A stretch of 64,000 nucleotides of DNA from Macrothele yani. Its lineage: Eukaryota > Arthropoda > Arachnida > Araneae > Macrothelidae. The stretch lies in contig CM077007.1 of the NCBI GenBank assembly GCA_039090855.1, positions 18,897,515-18,961,514 on the forward strand. The letters run 5' to 3'. The notes beneath the pieces are model-generated. The model was not told the origin of the DNA. It did no database searches and saw only the letters and a program-made list of their open reading frames with translations. The translations under genes were made by a program, and so were the position numbers. Positions within the stretch are counted from its first letter, which is position 1. Every line of letters starts with the position of its first letter. Positions 10,564-20,701 of the stretch are shown here, one piece after another.

Positions 10564-10810
10564 ATTTCAGCTGCAGCAAGCAGAATTTTCAGCTAAAGAA
10601 ATGGTGAGTCTGCATTGTAGTTGTCATTATGAACTACATAATACCAGTGTTTAGAAGCAATAGATTGCATGCTGCCTTCCTTGGTCAAGACATTAAAGTT
10701 ATGTGTAAAAAAGAAGTTTGAGAAAAATAGCATTTATTGTTCGACGATAGTAAGGTGAGATGGTGTTTCAGAACTGTCACTAATACAGTAAAAAATGAGA
10801 CTGTACAATA

Positions 10811-11074
10811 GGGTGGATCAAAAAATCCAAAACTCCCTGATTAAGATGCCCTAGTGCAGAAAAGTTGTGAGGGAGCATCACTAAAAATTGTGTGAAATAT
10901 TTTTTGAATCCATTAATATCTTTGGCTTTGACCAGAGGCTCAAAGTTTTGAAATTTTACGAAAAACATGAAGTTTTGAACGCCGGTCGAAAATACCAGAA
11001 TTACTCGGATCAAAATGCCCTAGTGCGGAAAAGGTTTTAATAACCATCAACAATAAATGCATAAAGTATAATAC
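10811..11074 (+). repeat. Left TIR of the unclassified transposon, outer part
   Basis: Pairs with 20430-20699. Shared words include GCCCTAGTGCAGAAAAGTTG, ATATCTTTGGCT, ACCAGAGGCTCAAAG and GGATCAAAATGCCCTAGTGC. The arm carries GCCCTAGTGC twice (near 10848 and 11018), so each TIR has an internal direct repeat, perhaps for two transposase sites. It continues at 14455-14510 after the LINE insertion. Confidence 0.85.
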
Positions 11075-11154
11075 ATACATACATATCACTAAGCTGTTCT
11101 CTGAGATTTAGAGGTTAGCTCCAAAAAGAAATACAAACCACCAGATATTTTTAC

Positions 11155-11847
11155 TTATTGTTGTCGTATCAAACTTCGCCATTTACAGCGATCTTGACAT
11201 ACAACTCGTGCTTCACTGATATCCATTACACGCCGTACACAAGATCTTTTATACTTCATACTCATAATCTTTTTCTCATGCAGACACTCCTGAATCTGAT
11301 CCACCCATGTCTTCCTTGGCCTTCCTCTGCCTTTCCTTCCTGCCACTTGGGCTGAAAATATTTTCTTAGTAAGCATTTCATCACTCATTCTTTCAACATG
11401 GCCAAACCACCAAAGCATATTGGTCTCCACTTTGCTAACAACATTTTGCTTTACATCACACAACTGCAATACATCTTCATTCCTCACACAATCAGATCGT
11501 GTCTTGCCACAAACCCCACGTAAGTAGCACATTTCTCCAGCACACAAACAACTCCTATGTTTCTTCTGCAGTACCCAGGTTTCACTGCCATACATCAGAG
11601 TAGGAACAATTACTGTTTCATACACAGCCATGCGGGACTCTCTAGAGAACCCATCATTCCTGTGAAAACATCCCAGAGCAGCTATGACTTTCAAAGAAGA
11701 ATTCACTCGCCTACTGATTTCACCATCCAACTTGTTCTCTCTGTCAAACATGCTTCCTAAATACACAAACTCACTCACCTGGTCAATCACAGTGCCATTT
11801 ATACTTACATTAAATTCAGTGCTACCCATTCCTTTCTCAAACACCAT
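11155..11847 (-). CDS. LINE copy 1, C-terminal domain of the polyprotein
   Basis: A 230-residue frame beginning VFEKGMGSTEFNVSINGT, then EFVYLGSMFDRENKLDGEIS, YGSETWVLQKKHRS, MLWWFGHVERMSDEML and GRGRPRKTWVDQIQECLHEK. This is the thumb and C-terminal region downstream of the YADD motif. It is one frame away from the preceding 720-residue frame; the break lies near 11865-11880 just after MYEVCVKFK. Confidence 0.85.
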   Translation of the reverse strand: MVFEKGMGSTEFNVSINGTVIDQVSEFVYLGSMFDRENKLDGEISRRVNSSLKVIAALGCFHRNDGFSRESRMAVYETVIVPTLMYGSETWVLQKKHRSCLCAGEMCYLRGVCGKTRSDCVRNEDVLQLCDVKQNVVSKVETNMLWWFGHVERMSDEMLTKKIFSAQVAGRKGRGRPRKTWVDQIQECLHEKKIMSMKYKRSCVRRVMDISEARVVCQDRCKWRSLIRQQ

Positions 11848-11863
11848 AACTTTGGTTTTTCCC

Positions 11864-14026
11864 TTATTTATACTGTTTGAATTTCACGCAAACTTCGTAC
11901 ATCCGAGTTAACATACTCTGCAACTCACTTTTGCTCTCTGCCAACAGGACAGTGTCATCAGCATACAGCAATCTGCACACACGGATATCACCAAGACATA
12001 AACCACTATTATCTATTTTGGCCTCACACATGCATGCGTCCATAAATATATTAAACAGCCATGGTGACATTACACAACCTTGTCTAACTCCTGCACTAAT
12101 GGAAAACCATTTTGATAAAACACCATTCACTTGTACACAAGCTCTACTACCAGCATACATGGCTTTTACACTATTAAGTAGATTCCCAGTAACACCATAT
12201 TCATTCAATACCTTCCACAAAAGTGTCCTATTGACTCGGTCGTAAGCTTTCTCTAAATCTATGAAGGCAGTAAAAACTTTCTTCCCAACAGCCAGATACT
12301 TTTCAATCATCATGCATAATGCAAAAATTTGGTTAGTGCAGCCTTTACCAGGCATAAAACCACTCTGAACATCCCACACTTTCTCTGATGTAAGACCCCG
12401 TACTTTTTCAATAACAACCTTACCAAACACTTTCCCTGACACACTCAGTAGGCTAATACCACGATAGTTCTTGCATTCAGTCTGATCACCTTTTCCCTTA
12501 TACAAAGGAACAATGATAGCATCCTTCCAATCCTGAGGGACCACTCCTAACTCCCAGCACAACTGGCAAATTTCAGTTAACCAGTCAATTATATAGTTGC
12601 CATCGTACTTCAACATCTCTGCAGTTATGCCATCAACTCCTGGAGCCTTACCATTCTGAATAGATTTTAGAGCTTTACACACTTCTTCTCTTGAGATCCC
12701 TCCTGTGCTTTCATCCCTCATTGTGACATCATCTGCATCTGTCTCAGAATAATTTTTGCTCTTCTGATCTAATAACTCACAGAAGTATTCGCCCCATCTG
12801 TCACTTAACTCATTGGGCTCCCATATCATTTCCCCAATCTCATTTTTCACACAACTTACAACTTTGTTTCCCCTATTTTTCCTGAGTCTCATGTACTTCC
12901 AGAAGGACTTTCTATCTTTCCAAAAAGCCAGTTCATGCCTTTCCACTTTCTCTTTCCTATCTTTTGCCTTACTGTGGCGAACCAGCTTAGCAGCGTCACG
13001 CTTCTTACAGCGATATTCATCCACAGAGACTCTACCTTGCAACATCCCCAAATAGGCTTCCTTCTTTTTCTTTACTGCCTCATCAATCTCACTATTCCAC
13101 CACGCATCACCTCTATTGTTACCCACTATTGTGGTGCCACAGACCTCTTTAGCAGCAGTAACAACACAGTTCTTAAAACATTCCCACTTCTTTTTTACAT
13201 CCCTCTCACAAGATTTCAGATCCTTTAGTCGTTCTCTGAGTAAGTCAGAATACCGCTGATGATCTTCAAGAAGCCTATCAACCTTTATTCTTTCTCTCCT
13301 GGGTCTCTTCCTATTCCTTTTCCTCCAACCAACATTAAGTTTCACTCGTGACACTACCAAGTAATGATCAGAACCAACATCCGCACCTCTCATCACACGG
13401 GTGTCAACAGGTAAGTGTGTCAAACGCTGATCGTAAACAACAAAATCTATCACACTCTTTTGACCAAGAGTACGATTTTCCCAAGTATATGTGTGTATAT
13501 ACTTGTGGTTGAAAAATGTGTTAGATACACACAAATCATTCTCAATGCAGAGTTCAATTAATCTTTCACCATTATCATTCACACAAGGATCATTAAACTT
13601 GCCCAGAACATTGTCAGAAATTGCATTCTGCACACCTACTCTAGCATTGAAATCCCCTGCTATTATAACTTTTTCTTTAGCACCAAACTGGCTCAAAACA
13701 GCTTTTAGCTCATTCCAGAAATTTTCTTTCTTATCAGAAGGTTCCGAGTCACAAGGAGCATACACTACAGCAATTACAATTCTCTGAAGTTTCACTTTCA
13801 AACGAATCCAGAGAATTCTCTCACTTATGCAACTGTAGTGAATCAAGTTGTTCTTCATCTTTTCACTTAAAATCACACCAGCCTGTCTTCTCATATTATC
13901 CAATACTCCAGACCACACACTCACCGTGCCATTCACTTCTTCTACCCCAATTTCCTTCTTTTTGGTTTCACTTACACATAGCTCATCCAGTCTGTACTTA
14001 TTCATCTCTTCAATTACCTCACTCAT
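11864..14026 (-). CDS. LINE copy 1, endonuclease and reverse transcriptase
   Basis: A 720-residue frame. Endonuclease: LCVSETKKKE, VIAVVYAPCD, IIAGDFNARVG, SVIDFVVYD and GADVGSDHYLVVSRVKL. Reverse transcriptase: GKAPGVDGITAEML, CKNYRGISLLSVSGK, VQSGFMPGKGCTNQIF, TAFIDLEKAYDRV, GVRQGCVMSPWLFNIFMD and VCRLLYADDTVLLAESKSEL with catalytic YADD. The true protein start is upstream: KIGVWNTRGINGK precedes this Met in frame, and the start shared with copy 2 (MRK...) is cut here by a TGA where copy 2 has AGA. So near-intact but not functional as it stands. Confidence 0.88.
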   Translation of the reverse strand: MSEVIEEMNKYRLDELCVSETKKKEIGVEEVNGTVSVWSGVLDNMRRQAGVILSEKMKNNLIHYSCISERILWIRLKVKLQRIVIAVVYAPCDSEPSDKKENFWNELKAVLSQFGAKEKVIIAGDFNARVGVQNAISDNVLGKFNDPCVNDNGERLIELCIENDLCVSNTFFNHKYIHTYTWENRTLGQKSVIDFVVYDQRLTHLPVDTRVMRGADVGSDHYLVVSRVKLNVGWRKRNRKRPRRERIKVDRLLEDHQRYSDLLRERLKDLKSCERDVKKKWECFKNCVVTAAKEVCGTTIVGNNRGDAWWNSEIDEAVKKKKEAYLGMLQGRVSVDEYRCKKRDAAKLVRHSKAKDRKEKVERHELAFWKDRKSFWKYMRLRKNRGNKVVSCVKNEIGEMIWEPNELSDRWGEYFCELLDQKSKNYSETDADDVTMRDESTGGISREEVCKALKSIQNGKAPGVDGITAEMLKYDGNYIIDWLTEICQLCWELGVVPQDWKDAIIVPLYKGKGDQTECKNYRGISLLSVSGKVFGKVVIEKVRGLTSEKVWDVQSGFMPGKGCTNQIFALCMMIEKYLAVGKKVFTAFIDLEKAYDRVNRTLLWKVLNEYGVTGNLLNSVKAMYAGSRACVQVNGVLSKWFSISAGVRQGCVMSPWLFNIFMDACMCEAKIDNSGLCLGDIRVCRLLYADDTVLLAESKSELQSMLTRMYEVCVKFKQYK

Positions 14027-14441
14027 CTTGCCATTTATGCCTCTAGTATTCCATACACCAATCTTACATTCACTCAGCCAAGATCACTTTCTCATACGCC
14101 GTTTAGAAAGTCCAGGTTGATTCCGTGGTGGACTGTCCTTCTCAAGTGTGGTAGGTCCACCATATCCCACCCTTGAGTCATTCTTAATATTTCTTTTTGT
14201 CTTTTTAATCAGGTAAGTACATCAGTGTGGGGGATTAGCCCACAGCTGAGGGTTCCAGTTGGTTATTCAACCTAAGGATTCTGGAACAAAACCCAGTGAG
14301 TTGGGGTCTTTTCACCAATGTCACACAGAACTAGCTTGCACCTCTCCAAGATTCACAAAGGCCCTAGTTGCTGTTGTGTGTGCCATTGTTACCACGGAGC
14401 GCCCCGAGGAGGCAAACCCATCGCTCACTACGACCGCCCGC

Positions 14442-14671
14442 TAAAGTATAATACCAATCAGTTAATTTATTTGGTTCTGACCAAAGGCTCGAAATTTCGA
14501 AATTTTACATAAAAAATTCAAAATGTATAAGTTTGTTTATAGATTAAAAGTCATCTCTGACGTCTCATCATGGTCTCATACTTGTTCAGTTTTGCGATGT
14601 CTTGAGGTTGATTTTTTGAAGTCGGATTTGTGATCAAACTTTGGCATGATCTTTCTAGACAGTAGGATGGA
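14442..14671. repeat. Inner end of the left TIR and 3' flank of the transposase gene
   Basis: After the target duplication, 14455-14510 continues the left TIR (TTCTGACCAAAGGCTCGAAA pairs with the inner end of the right TIR near 20385-20420). 14511-14671 is AT-rich 3' flank of the transposase gene. Confidence 0.75.
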
Positions 14672-16640
14672 TCATATGTAGCCATCCCTATTGTGCTCAC
14701 AGATGCGAGCAGATGCCTTAGTCACTAGTTTCACTATCTGCTCAAGAGCTTGTGTGTGAAACAGAAATTGGGAGAAATCCCTGCTGTTGGCCTTTTTGTG
14801 GAGACTCATCAGTTCTTCTGAGCTCACTCGGCTCAAGACTGGCAGTGGTAAAACTTCACAGTGAAACCAGTCGATAATGTCTGTGTAGTCATTGGCTTCA
14901 AAGTTAAGCTTAGGCACAACAAAGCTGCGGACAAATTCACTAACAGTCCCACTTGTCTTGATTACTCTCCAGACTGCGAGCTGTCTCAATTCGGCTCTAT
15001 CATCTGTAAGCATAGCCAACAGCAGATTTTCAGGGGAAGTGAAGAACGCATTTCTAGAAATGACTGGATCAATAACCTCTAAAAGTTTTTCTGGCAAGAA
15101 TCTAGATCTGTTAACAAGTTCCCATAATTGTTTTGCACCATCGTCGATGGCTTGTTTAGTTTTGACAGTAAACCATGAAGGTGTGTAAACTTACGTCACA
15201 TATTCCACAATCTGCCTGAATCTTGAAGATGGATTTGCAGTAGCGATGTATAGCCTCAATAATCTATATGTAGCTGTCGACCAATGGGAGTGTGAGAGCG
15301 GTACCGGATTATGTTCACTGAGGTCAGATGAGCAGGTGCCTGATTGAACTGTATGTGATATTTTCAGCAAATATCTTTGGTCTGTACTCAAGTCTGAAGC
15401 TGTAATTGAAGGTAAATCACAATCCATGTGTTCATATTGACTACGGGTAACTCTTCATATCCAGGAAGTTGTTTACCCATGGGGTGACTTGGGACCACTG
15501 TTTGGCCATCTGTATGTTCGAACAGGTGTCTGAGAGGTAGCTCATTCAAAAGGAAAAGGCAAATTATATCCATTACAAAGGCCTGCCAATTTTTAGCTCC
15601 AGACGACGATTTATACCAGATTTGTACCCCATATTTACTGCGGTTCCATCACAAATGATTAATTGAAGTTCACTGAAGTCACAAACACAAAACTTCAAGA
15701 CCACATACTCATATATGCTGTCGGATATTTCAAATGCTCTGCCAGATTTGGGAGTCACCTGTCCAGCATACTGTGAAGACGGCTCTTTCACTAGCGAGAT
15801 GTGTTCCTCTGTGATGGTTCTCCGGTAAAATTTTGCCCGATTTTTACTTGGGCTAATGTCGTCTGGTCCTTCTGGTCATCAAAATATAAACCTGTCAAGG
15901 CAGTATCGAGTGCAGTCTTTGTTTAAAGCTGCTTACAACATTTTTCCTTTTCTCTTTGAGTTTTGCTTTTTTCTGTTACAAGTGAAGTGTCTGATTTCGA
16001 TATGAGGCCCATATCCTGAAGTACATTAGTCGCTATTTCAGCAGTTGCTCTGTCAGACACACCAAATCGCTGACTACTAAGTACATTTACAGTACAGTTG
16101 TTGGTACTCGCAATTGAGATGGGGATTGAGTTGGCCCTTACTGGTATTGGGGCAATACAAATCATAAGTTCTTTTGTTAGAAACTAATTCAGTTTCTGTT
16201 TCAGTTGGATCTTTGTCATCAGTCCCACTGGAAACGCACGCAACCTCCTGTTTTGTGGGAAGACCAGAATGTTGTAATTTTCTCTTGATTTGCTTTTGGA
16301 GCTTCTGTGTTTCCATAAGAACAATGGGACCTATGTAACATTTCCTGGTTGATCTGTGATCCACAAGGAACAGTCGTTCTTTGTCTGGGACTTCATTCAC
16401 TGAAGAGCAAGTGCATTTATTTATATCTGAGCACTTGCAAGCAGCTATGTCAAAAAGTGTTGTATTTGCTTCATGCCTAAACTTTTCAACCATATCTTTC
16501 AGTAACACGTCTACTAGAACTCTTCATGTTAACATACTTCTTGTGATATGAGAGCAATATAGCACATACACTCTGCTGATAAACTGTTGGAATAGATGCT
16601 CTTTGAAACAACTTTTCAATTTTCCCATCCACAACAGCAA
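14672..16640 (-). pseudogene. Transposase gene of the unclassified TIR element, main part
   Basis: Successive - strand pieces read: EKLFQRASIPTVYQQSVCAI, SYHKKYVNMKSSRR, DIAACKCSDINKCTC (a C-x-C...C-x-C cluster), KERLFLVDHRSTRKCYIGP, GVSDRATAEIATNVL, ELQLIICDGTAVNMG, NRRLELKIGRPL, NELPLRHLFEHTDG, GKQLPGYEELPVVN, DQRYLLKISHTV and HSHWSTATYRLLRLYIA. The C-terminus is MPEKLLEVIDPVISRNAFFT, NLLLAMLTDDRAELRQLA and ANDYTDIIDWFHCE. Several frameshifts and stops separate them. ICDGT is a candidate first catalytic Asp. The segment before NELPLRHLF is where I would expect a C-x2-H motif, but it reads CLFL. Function as transposase is inferred from the TIRs around it. Confidence 0.7.
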
Positions 16641-19600
16641 TTAGGGCCTCTGTGAATCTTGGAGAGGTGCCAGCTAGTTCTGTGTGAAATTGGCAAAAGA
16701 CCCCAACTCACTGAGTTTTGTTCCAGAATCCTTAGGTTGAATGACCAACTGGAACAATTAGCTGTGGGCTAATCCCCCACACTGATGTACTTACCTGATT
16801 AAAAAGACAAAAATAAATCAATACCCGGAATCAAGTGTGGGATATGGTGAACCTACCACACTCGAGAAGGATGGTCCACCACAGAATTGACCTGGACTTT
16901 CAAAACGGCGTATGAGAAAGAGATCTCGGCTGAGTAAATGTAAGATTGGTGTATGGAATACTAAAGGTAAAAATGGTAAGATAAATGAGGTGATCGAGGA
17001 GATGAATATGTATAGATTGGATGTGCTGTGTGTAAGTGAAACCAAAAAGAAGGAAATTAGTGTAGAAGAAGTGAGTGGCACGGTGAGTGTGTGGTCTGGA
17101 AATGTTGGATAATGTGAGAGGACAGGCTGGTGTAGGTGTGATTTTAAGTGAAAAGATGAAGAACAACTTGATTCACTAGAGTTGCATAAGTGAGAGAATT
17201 CTCTGGATTCGTTTGAAAGTGAAACTTCAGAGAGTTGTAATTGTTGTAGTGTATGCTCCTTGTGACTCGGAACCTTCTGATAAGAAGGAAGATTTCTAAA
17301 ATGAGCTAACAGCTGTTTTGAGCCAGTTTGGTGCTAAAGAAAAAGATATAATAGCAGGGGATTTCAATGCTAGATTAGGTGTGCAGATTGCAATTTCTGA
17401 CAATGTTCTGGGCCAGTTTAATGATCCTTGTGTGAATGATAATGGTGAAAGATTAATTGAACTCTGCATTGAGAATGGTTTGTGTGTATCTAATACATTT
17501 TTCAACCACAAGCATATACACACATATACTAGGGAAATTCGTACTCTTGGTCAAAAGAGTGTGATAGATTTTGTTGTTTACGATTAGCGTTTGAAACACT
17601 TACTTGTTGACACCCGTGTGATGAGAGGTGCGGATGTTGGTTCTGATCATTACTTGGTAGTGTCACGAGTGAAACTTAATGTTGGTTGGAGGAAAAGGAA
17701 TAGGAAGAGACCCAGGGTAGAAAGAATAAAGGTTGATAGTCTCCTTGAAGATCATCGGCATTATTCTGACTTGCTCAGAGAATGACTGAAGGAGCTGAAG
17801 TCTGGTGAGAGGGATGTAGAAAAGAAGTGGGAATGTTTTAAGAACTGTGTTGTCACTGCTGCTAAAGAGGTCTGTGGCACCACAATAGTGGGTAACAATA
17901 GAGGTGATACTTGGTGGAATAGTGTGATTGAAGAGGCAGTAAAGAGAAAGAAGGAAGCCTATTTGGGGATGTTGTAAGGTAGAGTTTATGTGGATGAATA
18001 TCACTGTAAGAAGCATGAAGCTGCCAAGGTGGTTCGCCAGAGTAAGGCAAAAGATAGGATGGAGAAGGTGGAAAGGCATGAATTGGCTTTTTGGAAAAAT
18101 AGGAAGACTTTCTGGAAGTACATGAGACTCAGGAAAAATAGGGGAAACAAAGTTGTAAGTTGTGTGAAGAATGAGATTGGGGAAATGATATGGGAGCCCA
18201 ATGAGTTAAGTGAAAGATGGGGTGAATACTTAGGTGAGTTATTAGATCAGGAAAACAAAGATGATTCTGAGACAGACACAGATGATGTCACAGTGAGGGA
18301 TGGAAGTGCAAGAGGGATCTCAAGAGAACAAGTGTGTAAAACTCTAGAATTTCTTCAGAATGGTAAGGCTTCAGGAGTTGATGGCACAACTGCTGAGACG
18401 TTGAAATATGGTGGTGACTCTGTAATTGACTGGTTAACTGAAATTTGCCAGTTGTGCTGGGAGTTAGGAATGATCCCTCAGGAATTGGAAGGGTGCTATC
18501 ATTGTTCCTTTGTATAAGGAAAAAGGTGATCAGACTGAATGCAAGAACTATCGTGGTATTAGCCTACTAAGTGTGCCAGGGAAAGTGTTTGGTAAGGTTG
18601 TTATTGAAAAAGTATGGGGTCTTACAACAGAGAAACTGTGGGATGTTCAGAGTGGTTTTATGCCTGGTAAAGGCTGCACTAACCAAATTTTTGCATTATG
18701 CATGATGATTGAAAAGTATCTGGCTGTTGGTAAGAAAGTTTTTGCTGCTTTCATAGATTTAGAGAAAGCTTATGACCGAGTAAATAGAACACTTTTGTGG
18801 AAGGTATTGAATGAGTATGGTGTTACTGGGAATCTACTGAATAGTGTAAAAGCCATGTATACTGGTAGCAGAGCTTGTGTACGAGTGAATGGTGTTTTAT
18901 TTAAATGGTTTTTGATTGGTGCAGGAGTAAGACAAGGTTGTGTAATGTCACCATGGTTGTTTAATATATTTATAGATGTGTGCATGCGTGATGCCAAAAT
19001 AGATAATAGTGGTTTATGTCTTGGTGATATCCGTGTGTGCAGATTGCTGTATGCTGATGACACTGTCTTTTTGCCAGAGAGCAAAAGTGATTTGCAGATT
19101 ATGTTGTCTCGAATGTACGAAGTTTGCATGAAATTCAAACTGAGTATAAATAAGGGAAAAACCAAAGTTATGGTCTTTGAGAGAGGAACTGGTAGCACCG
19201 AATGTTATGTAAGTATAAATGGCTCTGTGATTGACTGGGTGAATGAGTTTGTGTATTTAGGAAGCATGTTTGACAGAGAGAACAAATTGGATGGTGAAAT
19301 TAGTAGGTGAATGAATTCTTCATTGAAAGTCATAGCTGCTCTGGGAGGTTTTCGCAGTAATGATGGGTTCTCTAGAGAGTCCCGCATGGCTGCGTATGAA
19401 AGTGTAATTGTTCCTACTCTGATGTATGGTAGTGAAACCTGGGTACTACAGAAGAAACATAGAAATCGTTTGTGTGCTGCAGGAATGCGTTACTTACGGG
19501 TGATTGTGGCAAGACACGTTCTGATTGTGTGAGGAATGAAGATATGTTGTAGTAGTGGGATGTGAAGCAAAATGTTGTTAGCAAGGTGGAGACTAATATG

Positions 19601-19919
19601 CTTAGGTGGTTTTACCATGTTGAAAGAATGAGTGATGAGATGCTTACTAAGAAAATCTTTTCAGCCCAAGTGGCAGGAAGGAAAGGTAGAGGAAGACATG
19701 GGTGGATCAGATTCGGGAGTCTCTGCATGAGGAAAAGATTATGAGTATGAAGTATAAAAGATCTTGTGTACGGCGTGTAATGGATATCAGTGAAGCCCGA
19801 GTTGTATGTCAAGATCGCTGTAAATGGAGAAGTTTCATACGACAACAGTAAGTAAAAATATCTGGTAGTTTGTATTTCTTTTTGGAGCTAACCTCTGAAT
19901 CTCAGAGAACAGCTTAGTG

Positions 19920-19950
<31 letters not shown>
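16630..19950 (+). mobile_element. RTE-like LINE with (ATGT)n tail, copy 2, decayed
   Basis: Same family as copy 1 but on the + strand and slightly shorter at the 5' end. The shared leader starts at ACAACAGCAATTAGGGCC, and the tail is TGATATGTATGTATGTATG. Open pieces at 16912-17112, 17318-17785, 17990-18517, 18510-19310, 19311-19532 and 19562-19744 together give the same protein, with stops and frameshifts. LLYADDTVFLPESKS keeps YADD. I could not find a clean target duplication; it cuts the transposase gene. Confidence 0.88.
16912..19744 (+). pseudogene. LINE copy 2 polyprotein pseudogene
   Basis: Starts MRKRSRLSKCKIGVWNTKGK, the likely true N-terminus of this family, with endonuclease words VSETKKKE, IAGDFNARLGVQ and ADVGSDHYLVV. 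Then come reverse transcriptase words SGVDGTTAETL, CKNYRGISLLSVPGKVFG and AAFIDLEKAYDRVNRTLLW, and the C-terminal WVLQKKHRN. Stops at about 17587, 17785, 17976, 19308 and 19549 and frameshifts near 17100 and 18490 disable it. More diverged than copy 1, so likely the older insertion. Confidence 0.85.
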
Positions 19951-20166
19951 CAGTGTTGCAATACATGAGAAACTAGGTTCTTATTTGCTGTCAGTATCCA
20001 AAATAATTTTACATCTCTTGTTGAAACAACACCTGATGACATCTTCATATGTCGGAAGCTGGCTGTGACACAGATCTTTCGATATACCAACAATGGGACA
20101 AACAAATCTTTGTCTCAAAGGAGGCTTTAAAATTGAAGACTTCGGAATCGCCATCTCATTCGCCAT
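19951..20166 (-). pseudogene. Transposase gene of the unclassified TIR element, N-terminal part
   Basis: The - strand reads KPPLRQRFVCPIVGISKDLC, then HSQLPTYEDVIRCCFNKRCK, ending at the LINE junction. It belongs to the same gene as 14672-16640: same strand, same element, and the continuation resumes past the LINE with a plausible helical segment. A start Met is possible at 20166 (MANEMAIPKSS). Role of this domain unknown; DNA binding would be a guess. Confidence 0.65.
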
Positions 20167-20384
20167 TACACCAGCGAAGTTATACAGCAGTGTGTCATTA
20201 CAGTCAAACTAGTGAAAATAGTGTGGCACCGGCGGTGGACTCAAATTCCCTCCCCCACCTCACGTTGGTAAGAGCAATGGCGGCCAAGTTCATTTTGAGG
20301 AGGGTAGATTAAGACAGGATAGTTGGATTGGCTGAGAGGGAACGTGAGTGTATTATTGCTATATATTTAGAGTATTTTATGTAA

Positions 20385-20699
20385 AATTTTGAAACTTCGA
20401 ACCTTTGGTCAGAGCTGAATAAATTAAGTCATTGAAATTATACTTTGTACATTTGTTGTTGATGGTGATTAAAACCTTTTCTGCACTAGGGCATTTTGAT
20501 CCGAGTAATTCTGATATTTTTGACCAACACTCGAAAATTTCATGTTTTTTGTGAAATTTCAAATCTTTGAGCCTCTGGTCAGAGCCAAAGATATTAGCCG
20601 ATTAAAAAACATTTCACACAATTGTTAGTGGTGCCCACTCACAACTTTTCTGCACTAGGGCATTTCGATCAGGGGGTTTCGTGTTTTTTCGACCCACCC
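20385..20699 (-). repeat. Right TIR of the unclassified transposon
   Basis: Uninterrupted arm of about 315 bp, reverse complement of 10811-11074 joined to 14455-14510. It ends ...CGACCCACCC|TA. It also holds the word GCACTAGGGC twice (20484 and 20651 regions), the same internal repeat as the left arm. Confidence 0.85.
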
Positions 20700-20701
20700 T
20701 A

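Larger units (their letters stand above)
6819..10747. repeat. Foldback element with long inverted arms, split by an RTE LINE
   Basis: The left arm (about 6819-7007) is the reverse complement of the right arm (about 10562-10747). Matching words include TTGCTGCAGCTG/CAGCTGCAGCAA, GCAATCTATT/AATAGATTGC, TGTCTTGACC/GGTCAAGACA and AATAAATGCTATT/AATAGCATTTATT. A second hairpin inside pairs 7030-7105 with 7215-7295. No transposase is seen. The interior is interrupted by the LINE at 7319-10509. Confidence 0.75.
11075..14441 (-). mobile_element. RTE-like LINE with (ATGT)n tail, copy 1, full length
   Basis: A 3.37-kb LINE on the - strand inside a perfect 13-bp target duplication TAAAGTATAATAC (11062-11074 and 14442-14454). 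The - strand 3' end reads CAGCTTAGTGATATGTATGT and so on, a tetranucleotide tail. The 5' leader of about 350 bases is shared with copy 2 (16630). Endonuclease and reverse transcriptase are nearly intact. It is the best copy of this family in the window and gives the reference for four fragments elsewhere. Confidence 0.9.
10811..20699 (-). mobile_element. Unclassified TIR DNA transposon with two LINEs nested in it
   Basis: Inverted ends GGGTGGATCAAAAAAT (10811) and the complement of GGGTGGGTCGAAAAAA (20699), each flanked by TA, continue as matching arms of about 315 bp. Without the two nested LINEs the element would be about 3.2 kb and encode one - strand protein. The gene is split by a LINE at 16630-19950, and the left arm by a LINE at 11075-14441. 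Superfamily not assigned: the enzyme has a Cys cluster and an ICDGT...NELPLRHLF block that I recall only from multi-copy uncharacterised invertebrate proteins. Confidence 0.75.
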
